DNA from: Streptomyces sp. NBC_01306
GTDB lineage: Bacteria > Actinomycetota > Actinomycetes > Streptomycetales > Streptomycetaceae
Assembly (NCBI RefSeq): GCF_026340465.1
Contig: NZ_JAPEPC010000001.1
Coordinates: forward strand, 6,773,501-6,837,500
Length of the DNA: 64,000 nucleotides
Direction of reading: 5' to 3'
Made by a program: the position numbers and the translations under genes. The notes beneath the pieces are model-generated. The model ran no database searches. It was given only the letters and a program-made list of their open reading frames with translations, and had not been told where the DNA came from. Positions 63,603 through 64,000 of this stretch are shown here, piece after piece (the first letter of the stretch is position 1; every line of letters begins with the position of its first letter).

Positions 63603-64000
63603 TCAGGTGTCCTGGCGGTAGCGCGCCAGCTTGTCCGGGTCGATCGCCACACCGAGGCCGGGCAGGTCCCGTACCGTGAGCCGGCCGTCGCTGATGGTGA
63701 GCGGCTCGGTGAGCAGGTCGTCCCTCATGTCCAGGAAGTTGGAGAGTTCCCCGGCGCGGTGGGACGAGGTGGCGTAGGCGGCGCCGAAGGCGACGGTGCA
63801 CGCGGTGCCCAGCTGGCCGTCGATCTGATTGCCCATCACGACTTCCGCGCCCATGCCCTCGCACTGGAACAGCACGCGCTGGGACGTGGTGAAGCCGGTG
63901 CGGGCGGTCTTGATGCTGATCGCGGTGGCCGCGCCGTCCAGGAGCGAGCGCGTCACCTCGGCGGGTGTGACGGCCGATTCGTCGGCCACGAACGGCACCG
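63603..64000 (-). CDS. catB: Muconate cycloisomerase, N-terminus beyond window
   Basis: CatB converts cis,cis-muconate to muconolactone. About 132 C-terminal residues are present, with PFVADESAVTP, AISIKTARTGF, EVVMGNQIDGQLG and GLGVAIDPDKLARY. These fit an enolase-superfamily muconate cycloisomerase; the Lys in SIKT is the catalytic base. It lies 61 bp upstream of catA on the same strand, so the order is catBAC. Confidence 0.9.
   Translation of the reverse strand, partial: VPFVADESAVTPAEVTRSLLDGAATAISIKTARTGFTTSQRVLFQCEGMGAEVVMGNQIDGQLGTACTVAFGAAYATSSHRAGELSNFLDMRDDLLTEPLTISDGRLTVRDLPGLGVAIDPDKLARYRQDT

Overview
The window is high-GC actinobacterial DNA and almost certainly a Streptomyces chromosome. 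The signs are strong GC bias at third codon positions, GTG and TTG starts, many TetR/MarR/LysR regulators divergent from their targets, an MurT-GatD cell-wall amidation pair, a multidomain SpoIIE-type phosphatase and a PknB-like kinase with an extracellular propeller. No tRNA, rRNA, CRISPR array or intact insertion sequence was seen.

Left part, 1-25.1 kb, is mostly housekeeping. It holds the 5' part of phosphofructokinase (runs off the left edge), gatD-murT with a divergent peptide deformylase, a TetR gene divergent from an acyl-CoA dehydrogenase across a clear operator, glutathione peroxidase, a D,D-carboxypeptidase, TesB thioesterase, a Ski2-like helicase and a YdjM-type membrane protein. 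These are followed by an epoxide-hydrolase-like enzyme with its TetR, a two-gene heterodimeric ABC exporter, a 982-residue FAD/Fe-S oxidoreductase, MarR with a divergent ABC exporter, a 19-codon hydrophobic peptide gene, an FMO-like flavoprotein and a YjbQ protein.

Middle part, 25.1-45.4 kb, is accessory and opens at an IS256-type transposase remnant. A LysR gene faces a four-gene set (SnoaL-like protein, quinone oxidoreductase, cupin, NAD-dependent epimerase). A perfect 31-bp inverted repeat precedes an exported GxGYxYP protein. A secreted GH92 glycosidase is divergent from a UgpA-UgpE-UgpB-GDPD operon whose promoter region carries a PHO-box-like repeat. An APH-type kinase and a P450 are separated by a 169-nt imperfect inverted repeat. 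An HhH protein and a TetR gene follow, and the TetR gene is divergent, across an operator, from a xenobiotic acetyltransferase and a macrolide-type glycosyltransferase. This last group looks like an antibiotic-inactivation module.

Right part, 45.5-64 kb, has the Ser/Thr kinase and the SpoIIE phosphatase converging on a shared terminator, then TetR-AidB, three small or large membrane proteins, a cation/proton antiporter and a methyltransferase. The methyltransferase is coupled to an APH gene that breaks off exactly where an opposing LysR gene also breaks off, which looks like a deletion scar. Next come a talarate/galactarate-dehydratase-type enzyme, an LCP protein and the catBAC branch of catechol degradation, with catB running off the right edge. 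Two octanucleotide tandem arrays lie in this part, near 54.0 and 59.3 kb.
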